A stretch of DNA of 27,635 nucleotides from contig BJOX01000290.1 of NCBI GenBank assembly GCA_009731375.1, forward strand, positions 673,102 to 700,736, read 5' to 3'. Every line of letters starts with the position of its first letter. Position 1 is the stretch's first letter. Positions 1-8,781 of this stretch are shown here, one piece after another. The stretch is from Paulinella micropora (Eukaryota; Cercozoa; Imbricatea; Euglyphida). The position numbers and the translations under genes are program-made. The notes beneath the pieces were generated by a model. It was not told where the DNA came from and did not search any database. It worked only from the letters and a program-made list of their open reading frames with translations.

Positions 1-285
1 AAGAATTATTAATGATGTCACCCCAGATATTCTTGAGGCTGATCTAGTTAGATTCATTAATCAATTGTTTCGTTTGTTTTGTTTGTTTTTCGCGTCGTGC
101 CAGTGAGTCCAATAATCCAGAGTACCGTGACTGCTCTGGCCGATCATATCGATCCTCGGGCTTGAATGCGAAAAGTGAGTTTAGTCAGTATCAACTCTTT
201 TGACCAGAGACGCATATCATATACTCACTATGGCTTGGGATTAGTAATTCCTCGTCAAACCAATCTGTCTTGTATTACTGCCTCA
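1..285 (+). repeat. left arm of a long inverted repeat
   Basis: Read forward, this stretch matches the reverse complement of 20718-21161. The outermost 29 bases differ at only one position. Shared blocks include the ATAATCC...GCTCTGGCCGATCAT...GATCCTCGGGCTTG core, GTGAGTTTAGT, CATATCATATACTC and TATGGCTTGG. The right arm is longer because of at least two insertions of about 50-100 bp, so the pair is old. The match runs to base 1, so the arm may extend beyond the window. It could be the terminal inverted repeat of a large DNA element, or two copies of one dispersed repeat in opposite orientation. Confidence 0.75.
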
Positions 286-447
286 AGTCATTATTCACTT
301 GAGGACATTGCTTATGGCTTGAAAATGGGAATAATTAAAAAATAATTTCCGTCAAAAAAATATCTTTTTATTTTATCGTTAGTTCTCAGCAACTTGAAAT
401 ATTCTCGTTAGTTCTCAGAATTTGCATTGTTTCGAAAGGGACAAGGA

Positions 448-515
448 GTCTGTCAAGACTGAGATTATACTAAATAAACTGGTCTGTCAAGACTGAGATT
501 GTACTAAATAAACTG
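448..515. repeat. 34-bp tandem duplication
   Basis: Two adjacent 34-bp units (448-481 and 482-515) differ at one position (A/G). Each starts with GTCTGTCAAGAC, which contains a small inverted repeat (GTCT/AGAC). Confidence 0.9.
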
Positions 516-1509
516 GAATTGACCATCCCAGCGTCTTTTGGTATTAATACCTATCCTGTTCTCGGAAATGTTTTAAAATCAAATGACAGCAGTGTGTGTA
601 TTAATTTGAATGCTGGTTGGTAATTTCCTCGTGTAATCCCCCTAATGATAGCTCAAGAAAAAGTCTGTAATACAACCAAATACAGTACTCAAGAATGAGA
701 ATGATGTCTCGTTGTATTAGCTCAGTGAAGCTGAAAAGGAAAACTGCAACAAATCAGTATTAATAATAAAATGATATCAGGTCCAACCAATCAGGACAAA
801 TAATACTGAAAAACAGGCTGGTGCACCTGTCATCAGGAAAAGAATTTTTTTTTCCTGCTATCCGGGTGGTGATCCCTACAGTACCTGTGAGTTTGGATAC
901 AACACGAAGGGATAAATACACAACAAACTCTTATTCAAAGTCTCTATGGCTGCAAACAGCCCTAACTCCTAAGAGTAGGTGAAATACCAGTAAATAACTG
1001 ACAGGTCACTCGTTTATTTACGTAGATTTCTATTGCAGACTTGGTTTGCAAACTACGATCTTGGTTGAATGTAGATCACCAGTGTGAGTTGGTATTGAAC
1101 GACACTTGAAGATGAATGCGCAATACTTGAAGGAGGGTTTCAAGTCTAAGTTATTTGATGTTCAAGTGGAAGTCCGAGATTTTCATGTGGGAAATCTCTC
1201 TAAGTCATTGATGTAAAAACCTAGATGTGCGGCAAAAATGATTTTTCTGTTCTCTTGATTGTGTTCCAAAAACTTTACCGTAAATTGTGTTTTTCCGGGA
1301 AATAGTGGAAAAAGGCAATGGAGAAGGAAAAAATAGTAATTGCTGTAAAAACTTTGATTAAATCGTTTGAAGTCATTCCTGAATGAAATCGAAAGCTAGT
1401 TAGTGAAGTCGAAACGACGTGCAGAGGAGAATCTAACGGATCGGCCATAAACAGCAAACATCAACGGTAGTGGTTTCAACTGATCGTTAAAATGCTCAGT
1501 CTGATAGCT

Positions 1510-1532
1510 CCCCCCCCCCCCCCCCCCCCCCC
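1510..1532. repeat. C homopolymer (C23)
   Basis: A run of 23 C residues. Homopolymers of this length are prone to length error in assemblies. Confidence 0.95.
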
Positions 1533-1788
1533 AAATCTAACGGTTGAGTAGAGTTGCGTATAGAATAAGTGACTAACGATTGGTCAGTGACTGGTCTCAG
1601 AAAAAAGGAAAAGGAGAAAAGAGAAAGATGTATCTCTTTAAACTTAAGAGGAAGATGAAAAAGAAGTGAGTCGATGTGTAGCGCATTGTAGACGGAGATC
1701 AGCCGGTGCCGGATATCGGGATGCGGAAGCGGGACTGAGACAATTGAGGCGCAGTAGCGATGCGTTGATATAGGGGAGCTGACGTCGA

Positions 1789-1925
1789 TGTCGGCCGGCC
1801 CGTACATTACATAGTGGCATCAAGTGACTCTTACATAGTGGCTTGTCGTTATTTGACTCTTATGCTTGGTCTGCCCCTCTACAGTTGAAGCACGACTAAG
1901 TGTCAGAGTAGCTGTTCCGGTTACA
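1789..1925 (+). repeat. 5' LTR of the gypsy element
   Basis: 137 bp, begins TGTCGGCCGG and ends GGTTACA. It shares long blocks with 11620-11749. It carries a repeated TACATAGTGGC block that the 3' LTR has only once, where the 3' copy instead reads TTGTCC. Apart from that block I see two substitutions (GAAGCACG versus GAGGTACG). No clear TATA box is visible. Confidence 0.92.
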
Positions 1926-1927
1926 TC

Positions 1928-1940
1928 TGGAGCCACTAAC
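1928..1940 (+). promoter_or_regulatory. candidate tRNA primer-binding site
   Basis: TGGAGCCACTAAC starts 2 nt after the LTR end and begins with the TGG that pairs with a tRNA CCA end. It is not the initiator-Met type (TGGTATCAGAG). The matching tRNA is not identified. Confidence 0.5.
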
Positions 1941-1965
1941 AAAAATTAAACGGGGTTTTGCTTTT

Positions 1966-1990
1966 GCTTTTCGTGAGGTTCACGAAAAGC
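1966..1990 (+). promoter_or_regulatory. perfect hairpin in the gypsy 5' leader
   Basis: GCTTTTCGTGA (1966-1976), loop GGT, then TCACGAAAAGC (1980-1990): an uninterrupted 11-bp stem 40 nt after the LTR. A second, weaker one follows at 2026-2041 (GAGGT/ACCTC, 6-nt loop). The position between primer-binding site and gag is where packaging or dimerisation signals sit in retroelements. That role here is inference. Confidence 0.6.
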
Positions 1991-2292
1991 TCAAGTTCTC
2001 ACGTTTTTCTTGCCTTGTTTTTCTTGAGGTTTTGACACCTCGGAATTTCCGACAGAAAAGGGTGTTGACTTTTTTCAAGTTTTGCTTTAGACAGTTGAGC
2101 TCTCCTTAGGGGGAGAGGGATAGAAACAGATTGTGTGTGAGGTGTAGGAGCACGCACATTTGTTTTGTATTCGGTTGGAGGAAACAGGTGTCACCAGCAT
2201 AACTCATAAGCTGTGTGTGGAGCAGTTGTGTGTGTGTGCTGTGTGTGTCATTTGTTGCTTTCTCACATCTCTCTTCTCTTTCTCATTTCGAT

Positions 2293-5200
2293 ATGTTACC
2301 ACGTGAGAATAGGAGGAGGATGTTGACAGCAAGCAGCCCTTATTCTACACCAGCGTATACTAGGGGGGGTGGGTCTTTGGTACCTTCCTCTCTTGGTACA
2401 CGTTTTATGGGGGCAGGAGCCCTCACAGCGTCGAGTTCGTCGACAACAGGGGGAACACCTCCCTCTTTGCACTTCATCTCTGCTCGTCTGGAAGACGATT
2501 TGAAGACGATGTGGCAGTTTCGTCTCACAGGTGATAGTTGGGCGGACCAGTTACCGTCCACAAAGGCATTGCAGACGGTCAGACAATGCATTAATGCTAT
2601 CTCGCCTGGTTCGACGAGGAACGTGTGGGACACACTTGTGATCGGACGCACCACAGTGGCCAATGTTATGGTGGCAGCAGAGATGGTGGTTCAGATTGCA
2701 GAAGCTGTGGGCATGGGGACCCACTACTGGACGCCTGAGAGGCTGGATGCGTCCAGATTGATGGCATCAACGGAGGGAATGGTCGATCTCAATATAGCGA
2801 GGTTGGGACAAGTCCAAGCTGAAGCCTGGGGCACCACTGCCATGGCTGGAGACCTTTCTCGTGACTTTGTCAAACGTCACGGACAGCCTGTGTACGACTT
2901 GGTTGGCTGTTGGCCGTCTTGGGATGTCTTGGATCAAGGGCATCCAAGATGGACTGAAGTGCAAAAGTTTGCTCAGTTTCACAGTCAGGTTTGGGCCAGA
3001 GTGTCACCCACTGTGCACGCAATGGGCAACTTTATTTTTCGGCCCAAGAGTGGTGTTGGGGCTAAAGTGCTCTCAATAGACGACGTGTTCACGCCCATTT
3101 TCGACGCAATGGATGGCTTCTGGGACAAGGCAGTCTCAGGGACAAAGCCCACTTGGGCTACAGCGGGATCGTCTGAAAATCTCGTCACGTTGGAACGATT
3201 GCTGGTAGTGGATGCCATCGTTTATATGGCCAAAGCTTTTTATCATTTTGCTGTGGCTTGGGATGGCCAGGCAGAACGACGAAAGCTTGCGGTTTCGTCA
3301 TGGAACCGTAAGATGGAAAAGAACGACGAGGAACGACGTCGTACTATTGAACGTCACCAGAAGGATGTGGACCGCCTTCTGGGTGACCAGAAGGCTTTTG
3401 CTCTGGACAATCAGAAGGTTGCAATTCCTAGGCATATCTCTGAGCTTCGTATGTGGCTGACAGAGGTACGTCGGGTCTGTCGTTCAGCTAACATTTATAC
3501 GCCTGAGGATGTGGCCATAGTGGCTGATAGGTTCTTTCGTTGTCAGTCATCGGTGGACAACGAATGGCTTATGCAAAGCGAGGTGTGGGCAGCTTTTTGG
3601 GGAAAGCTGCAGTCTACTCGGTTCGACGCCATGTGTGTCGATAGTATTGGTCTGATGCTCGCAGAGAAGATGGGCTACCATGTTTTTGCCTCTAAGTCAC
3701 AGGAGGTCAGTCAGCTGCAGGCGGAGGTCAAGTGGATGGTGAATAAGAAGCCTGTACTCCACTACATGTTCCAGAGGATAATGGACATGGTGATTATGCT
3801 CACACCTGCAGAAGCCTTCAAATTGACGGCTGTGGCATTGTTCGATCTGAACAATCAAGTCTTTATTAAGATGGCGAAAGAGATTCAGACGGACACAGAG
3901 GTATGGGAATACCTCCTCAAGGGTACTGGACAGTCTACCCCTGAGGCCAGTCCGGAGATATGGAACGTGGATGAAGACGTGTTGGGGAAAGTCATGCGTC
4001 GAGTCCAGAAAACCATCATCGATGAGTGGAAGTGGTCGGGTCCGAGGTCAGGGACTCCCACTCAAGGTAATCAGAACCAGGGGGGAGGGGATGGTGCGGG
4101 ACCATTCGAGCCCGGGGATGAAGTTTATTGGGGCCAGGGGTACTCGCGCAGGGGACCTCAGTTCTATGGTCAGAGACCCCAAGGGGGGCCGGGGCAAGGT
4201 CGTCAACGGTTCCAGAGGTCATACTACAACCCCAGGGTGCATAGGCCGTTGTGCATGAAGAAGGCGGGAGCCTTGTGGCTCAAATCGGGAGCCATGTGCA
4301 AGAGCAATTGCCAGAATTTTCATCCTGAAGGCTGGGATGACTCGGTGCAGAAGGAAGTCTTGAGGAAGGTACGCTACGACTATCCAGTGGGTCCCTTCCA
4401 TGGCTTGTTGAATACGAATAAATATTCGCAGGAGCTCAAGAATCTTCAGGATCGTGATCGGAAGGCATACGATCAGAAGGGATGGACGGATCCTGGTGAG
4501 GCACCTTATTTGAAGGGTGAATGGGAAAAGTTCAGGGTATGGAATCCTCTCACTTCAGATGGCGGCGACGCACCGGCGTCTATGGGAAGAGATATCCCGG
4601 GCAGGCACGGGAATGAATCCGTGGACCCCTCATGGAATTTACGGGGGTCATCGGATGCGTCCTCAGCAAGGTCGGCTGCTAGTTCTTCGTCGAGCTCGTC
4701 GTCTAGTTCGAGCGATCGGTCGGATCGAGGGCACCTTGACAACCGACGTAGTCGTTCAAGGTCAAGAGATCGTCGTAGTGATCGTGAGGTCACTCATGTA
4801 TCGGGCGGTCGTCATTACGACGAGAGGGATGAAGCCCGAGATCGACGAGGATACGATCGAGGAGGGCATGTTCGTGGCGGATACGACCGAGGACGACGCG
4901 ATTCACGGAATCGAGATAGGTCACCGGAGCGGAGCCGAGATCGATCTCCACCGCGACGTCGGGGAGGGCGTTCAGATTCACGGGAACGTCCCAACTCAAA
5001 TCGGAGCCCGAAGTGGGGCGGCAATCAGGGTAGTTCCCTTTTTCCTAATGCAAATGTGTATGGGGGGGGTGCGGGAACTTTTCCCTCATCGCATATGCAG
5101 CAGGCGGGAGCAGGTGCTTACTATGCGGGTCCAGCTCCGGGGCAGCAGTTACCAGTAGGCTACGGGCAGCCGATGCAGCAGCAGTTCTACCAAGGGCAGC

Positions 5201-8200
5201 CACAGCAGCAGGTGGTTGCTTATGGGGGACAGTCTTACATCCCTCCAGCACCAATCTTGCCTGCTCCTGGTATGCCGATGGGAGGCGGTCAGGGGACCGT
5301 CGGAGGGCAGATGCCTCCGCAGCAACAAGTCCAGGGTATGGCGTTTGGTATAACGCTAGTGGACATGTTGGTGAATGTGCAGGGCAAAGCATTAATGCAA
5401 GTGCGGGGCCAGGGATCCCAGGAGGCAATCCCAGCGCCTGACTCGGAGGTCGGGAGGGAGAATAAGTCGGGTGAGTTGCCTGTCGGCCACGGAGGCGACA
5501 TGGTTACTCATGACCTGCGATTTGATGATAGGACACGCGTGGTAACGCGGGGAGTCCAGGAAGCTACGGACGCGGTGGCCTTGGAAGGCCAGGATGGACA
5601 GAATGAGCAGGTTGAGGACCTTGATAGTCACAGGGACACTCTATGTCCGGTGATGAATAAAGGCACGGACCTTAATGTGGAGTTAGCGTCGGAGGCGCTT
5701 GGTAGTAAATATTTTGGTGGTTATGAAGCACTTTCAGCGGACGGGTGTGGCCCGGGGAAAGCTGAATTGCCTTTATTATTCACTAAAATTTTTATTGAGG
5801 ATGTACAGCAGGAATGCATTGTGGGCAATGATACAATGGCATCTCTGAATGTACTCGGGAAGGAATTTATTGAACTATGGAGCAGGGAACCATGGTTTAG
5901 ACACGGGTTTCGGCCGTGTCGGTTGAGGATCAAGGGAGTGGGAGGCATGACCGGGGTCTCAGGGTCAGTCATGCTTACGTTCCTTTTGAAAGACGGGAAG
6001 TCTTTCTCTCATCGGTTTTGGGTCGTCCCAGCCTTTGCTGGTGGTCTCCTGTTGGGGCTGCGGAACCTCAGACGAATGCACGCTCGGATTTGTGCGGATC
6101 TGAACGTGGTGCAGTACGGTGGATCCGAGGTGGCTCCGCGGTACGAGGTAGTACCGTATGAACCTTTACGGCGGGAAGGCCAATGTGCGGTAGCGCACGA
6201 TTTGGATGTGAGTGTCTCACCAGTCATGCGCGCTGACTGGGGGTGGACAAAGGTGGTGTCCGAGGGCACGGAGCCTTCGGTCACACCCCACATTCAGGAG
6301 CCTGTAACAGCCTCGTTCTTCCATGTATGCACAGTAGAGTCGGGGGACTCTGGGGAAGCAAGTGTGGTTGCTGACAATTCTGACGACAAGATACAGGAGA
6401 CGGAATATGTCATGACCACAACCTTTGGCTGGGCCTACAGGGACCCACGCGACGTGAGGGTCGTGAACGTGGACTGTAGGGATTCCGCAAAGGATGAGGC
6501 GGTAGTGGCCGCGATAGACGCGAGGTTGGAACACCTCTACGCAGCAAAAGCGGAATTGTTGCGGGGTACGATTGCGGGCATGGAGGATGCCGGTGATCAG
6601 CATGTCTATATAGATGTGCATTCGACCACGACGTCTCATGTGGTTTGGAATGTTACCCAACATAAGCTGCCGGTCAAGCAGCCTAAGCCGATCGTAGAAG
6701 CCTTCTTGAAGAGTCACTGGGATGATAATTTGTTTTTCCCTAAGGGAGTCAAGGCCATTAAGGAGGTCTTGAAAAACAGGCTATCGGTGGATGATTTCAC
6801 TATAGTCATCCCAGTGGGAACTCGGACGGAAATGTGGTGGCAGGATATAGAGGATCATCTTATTGATGACCCGGTCCCGATCCCACATAGAGGCCATAAG
6901 CTGGTCTTGGCTTTACGATTGGGGACGAAGGAGAAGGCGTTGGCTTATGGGGCCAAGTTAATGCAACGTGAGATGGCGGATGTGAGAAAGCAAGCCTTCT
7001 CTTGGATATCGGGTATATATCACCGCACGCATGCAATGCAATATGCCATTATCATAGATCATGTGGCACAGCTTGCCCAGTGGAGAGGCAAGGAGGAAAC
7101 TAGGTACCATGGGACGATGGTACGTGAGGATGAGCGGCCTATTCCGATGGAGGATGTGGCGCAGTTATCACGTAAGGCCTCTCATAAGGAGATTGAGGAG
7201 GCTAGGATAGCCGCGGAAAAGGCTATTGCGGAGAAATATAGTACTTGGGAAGGTACTATGAAGGAGCGAGATGCCCTCAAGGGTATCTTGGAGAATAATA
7301 TGGAGGTATTTGGGCCTCTTGAGGCGGGCTCTGTTCGGGGTTACGAGGCTAACTTTGGACGGAAGCTGGGTGAAGACGTGGTGGGTCACAGGAGACCGTC
7401 ACGTATGAGCTATCACGAGGATCGGATGGCTCGGGAAATCACTCAGGAGCTTTTGGAGAAGGACATCATTGAGGCACGCTTATCGGAGGTGTCTTCACCT
7501 GTGCGTATGGCGCCCAAGCCGGATGGGTCCTTACGTATGTGTATCAATTACTATAGGATCAATAAGATTCTGAAGCAGATCGAGACACCGGTACCGGATC
7601 TCAGGAAGGGGATCAACCGGCTCAAGCATGCGAAGGTGTATACTACGCTTGATCTTAAGAGCGGGTTTTGGCAAATCCCTCTTAATGAGTCATGTCGGTA
7701 TCTCACAGCGTTTATGGTCGGAATGACTACATACGTGTGGAAGGTATTACCGATGGGTCTTAAGTGCTCTCCGGGTCTATTTCAGCATGCTATGACTAAG
7801 ATGCTGGGGAAGGAGTACGACGATGAGGCGACGGTGGTTCGTCTTGGGTCGACGGAGGATTATGCTTTCTGTTACATAGATGATATTATCATTTATTCAG
7901 AGAGTATGGAGAAACACGTGGAACACGTGCAGGACGTCTTGCGACGTATAAGCGCGTTTGGATTGCGCTTGAATGCACAGAAATGTGACTTCGCACAAAG
8001 AAAGATACAGTACCTGGGATATGAGATCTCAGAGGGTCGGTGTGCGATTGCATATGAAAAGAGGAACTATGTAGCGTCTATGCCGATGCCAAAGACTCGG
8101 ACGGACTTACATTCCTTTATATCGCTGGCTCAGTATTATGGTGAATTCATTCCGGGGTTTGCGGAAAGAGTAGCGGTGGTCAGGAAATTCCTGAAGCAAG

Positions 8201-8781
8201 GGGTCGGGGACGACCCATGGCCGGAGGAAGTCACGAGAGTGATAGCGGAGCTCAAGGATGAGATCGCTAAAGACCCAAGGCAGGGAGGTCGAGTTCTTAT
8301 GTTACCTGACTGGAAGGAACAGTTCGTGCTCGACACTGACGCGTCTTCGTACGCGGTAGGAGCGGTGCTTCAACAGATGGACAAGTCCATTGGGCAGTTG
8401 CGGCCCGTTATGTTCATCAGCCGGCAGCTGATACCGGCGGAAAAGGAATACTGCACAAGGCAGCGGGAAGCACTCGCTATAGTGTGGGCTTTCCAGAGGT
8501 TGCGGGAATACCTGTGGGGTACTCCTAACATTTTGGTTAGAACGGACCATCATAACCTGCTATGGCTCATGTCTGGAGATCATACAGGTAGGTTGGCCAG
8601 GTGGCAGTTGGAATTGGCGGAGTATGACTTCACCATTCATTACATCAAGGGCAAAAGGAATGTTGTCCCTGATTTTTGTTCTCGGTATGAGGACAAGAGT
8701 GGACAGAAGGATAAGGCCGTTGATGATTTACAGCGTCGTAATACGGTCAAGGAGGTGCGAATGGCACAGTTTGAATTTTGA
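2293..8781 (+). CDS. Gag-protease-RT-RNase H polyprotein of the gypsy element
   Basis: The open frame reaches back to 2215, but the first ATG is at 2293, giving 2,162 residues. Order of parts: an unrecognised Gag N-terminus; a CCCH-type zinc finger (codons 4252-4323, C-X14-C-X3-C-X3-H); an SR/RGG-rich segment (about 4648-5030); a Q/G/P/Y-rich low-complexity segment (about 5050-5340); a retropepsin-like region with D-T-M-A-S at 5830 and L-L-L-G-L downstream (about 6046); a long linker; RT (about 7420-7990) with catalytic Asp at 7651 and Y-I-D-D at 7873-7884; and RNase H with D, E, D at about 8338, 8467 and 8545. The conserved C-V-D-Y-R motif of RT reads C-I-N-Y-Y. The frame ends at a UGA (8779-8781) beyond which the same frame stays open into integrase. 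The product would build particles, mature them and copy the RNA. Confidence 0.92.
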   Translation: MLPRENRRRMLTASSPYSTPAYTRGGGSLVPSSLGTRFMGAGALTASSSSTTGGTPPSLHFISARLEDDLKTMWQFRLTGDSWADQLPSTKALQTVRQCINAISPGSTRNVWDTLVIGRTTVANVMVAAEMVVQIAEAVGMGTHYWTPERLDASRLMASTEGMVDLNIARLGQVQAEAWGTTAMAGDLSRDFVKRHGQPVYDLVGCWPSWDVLDQGHPRWTEVQKFAQFHSQVWARVSPTVHAMGNFIFRPKSGVGAKVLSIDDVFTPIFDAMDGFWDKAVSGTKPTWATAGSSENLVTLERLLVVDAIVYMAKAFYHFAVAWDGQAERRKLAVSSWNRKMEKNDEERRRTIERHQKDVDRLLGDQKAFALDNQKVAIPRHISELRMWLTEVRRVCRSANIYTPEDVAIVADRFFRCQSSVDNEWLMQSEVWAAFWGKLQSTRFDAMCVDSIGLMLAEKMGYHVFASKSQEVSQLQAEVKWMVNKKPVLHYMFQRIMDMVIMLTPAEAFKLTAVALFDLNNQVFIKMAKEIQTDTEVWEYLLKGTGQSTPEASPEIWNVDEDVLGKVMRRVQKTIIDEWKWSGPRSGTPTQGNQNQGGGDGAGPFEPGDEVYWGQGYSRRGPQFYGQRPQGGPGQGRQRFQRSYYNPRVHRPLCMKKAGALWLKSGAMCKSNCQNFHPEGWDDSVQKEVLRKVRYDYPVGPFHGLLNTNKYSQELKNLQDRDRKAYDQKGWTDPGEAPYLKGEWEKFRVWNPLTSDGGDAPASMGRDIPGRHGNESVDPSWNLRGSSDASSARSAASSSSSSSSSSSDRSDRGHLDNRRSRSRSRDRRSDREVTHVSGGRHYDERDEARDRRGYDRGGHVRGGYDRGRRDSRNRDRSPERSRDRSPPRRRGGRSDSRERPNSNRSPKWGGNQGSSLFPNANVYGGGAGTFPSSHMQQAGAGAYYAGPAPGQQLPVGYGQPMQQQFYQGQPQQQVVAYGGQSYIPPAPILPAPGMPMGGGQGTVGGQMPPQQQVQGMAFGITLVDMLVNVQGKALMQVRGQGSQEAIPAPDSEVGRENKSGELPVGHGGDMVTHDLRFDDRTRVVTRGVQEATDAVALEGQDGQNEQVEDLDSHRDTLCPVMNKGTDLNVELASEALGSKYFGGYEALSADGCGPGKAELPLLFTKIFIEDVQQECIVGNDTMASLNVLGKEFIELWSREPWFRHGFRPCRLRIKGVGGMTGVSGSVMLTFLLKDGKSFSHRFWVVPAFAGGLLLGLRNLRRMHARICADLNVVQYGGSEVAPRYEVVPYEPLRREGQCAVAHDLDVSVSPVMRADWGWTKVVSEGTEPSVTPHIQEPVTASFFHVCTVESGDSGEASVVADNSDDKIQETEYVMTTTFGWAYRDPRDVRVVNVDCRDSAKDEAVVAAIDARLEHLYAAKAELLRGTIAGMEDAGDQHVYIDVHSTTTSHVVWNVTQHKLPVKQPKPIVEAFLKSHWDDNLFFPKGVKAIKEVLKNRLSVDDFTIVIPVGTRTEMWWQDIEDHLIDDPVPIPHRGHKLVLALRLGTKEKALAYGAKLMQREMADVRKQAFSWISGIYHRTHAMQYAIIIDHVAQLAQWRGKEETRYHGTMVREDERPIPMEDVAQLSRKASHKEIEEARIAAEKAIAEKYSTWEGTMKERDALKGILENNMEVFGPLEAGSVRGYEANFGRKLGEDVVGHRRPSRMSYHEDRMAREITQELLEKDIIEARLSEVSSPVRMAPKPDGSLRMCINYYRINKILKQIETPVPDLRKGINRLKHAKVYTTLDLKSGFWQIPLNESCRYLTAFMVGMTTYVWKVLPMGLKCSPGLFQHAMTKMLGKEYDDEATVVRLGSTEDYAFCYIDDIIIYSESMEKHVEHVQDVLRRISAFGLRLNAQKCDFAQRKIQYLGYEISEGRCAIAYEKRNYVASMPMPKTRTDLHSFISLAQYYGEFIPGFAERVAVVRKFLKQGVGDDPWPEEVTRVIAELKDEIAKDPRQGGRVLMLPDWKEQFVLDTDASSYAVGAVLQQMDKSIGQLRPVMFISRQLIPAEKEYCTRQREALAIVWAFQRLREYLWGTPNILVRTDHHNLLWLMSGDHTGRLARWQLELAEYDFTIHYIKGKRNVVPDFCSRYEDKSGQKDKAVDDLQRRNTVKEVRMAQFEF

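Larger units (their letters stand above)
286..1788. other. unassigned AT-rich stretch without a gene
   Basis: No open frame here resembles a protein. The stretch holds a 34-bp tandem duplication, a repeated 14-mer (TCGTTAGTTCTCAG, twice near 378-418), a C homopolymer, and the left flank of the gypsy insertion. It is AT-rich and probably degenerate transposon or intergenic DNA. Reading across the gypsy insertion, its last part should be contiguous with 11754 onward in the pre-insertion locus. Confidence 0.5.

Noticed and set aside
1275-1807. Two minus-strand frames left of the gypsy element as genes
   Set aside because: Low-complexity or unconstrained composition; one includes the C homopolymer and part of the LTR.
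2215-2292. Gag starting upstream of 2293
   Set aside because: The open frame has no ATG there; the first one is at 2293.
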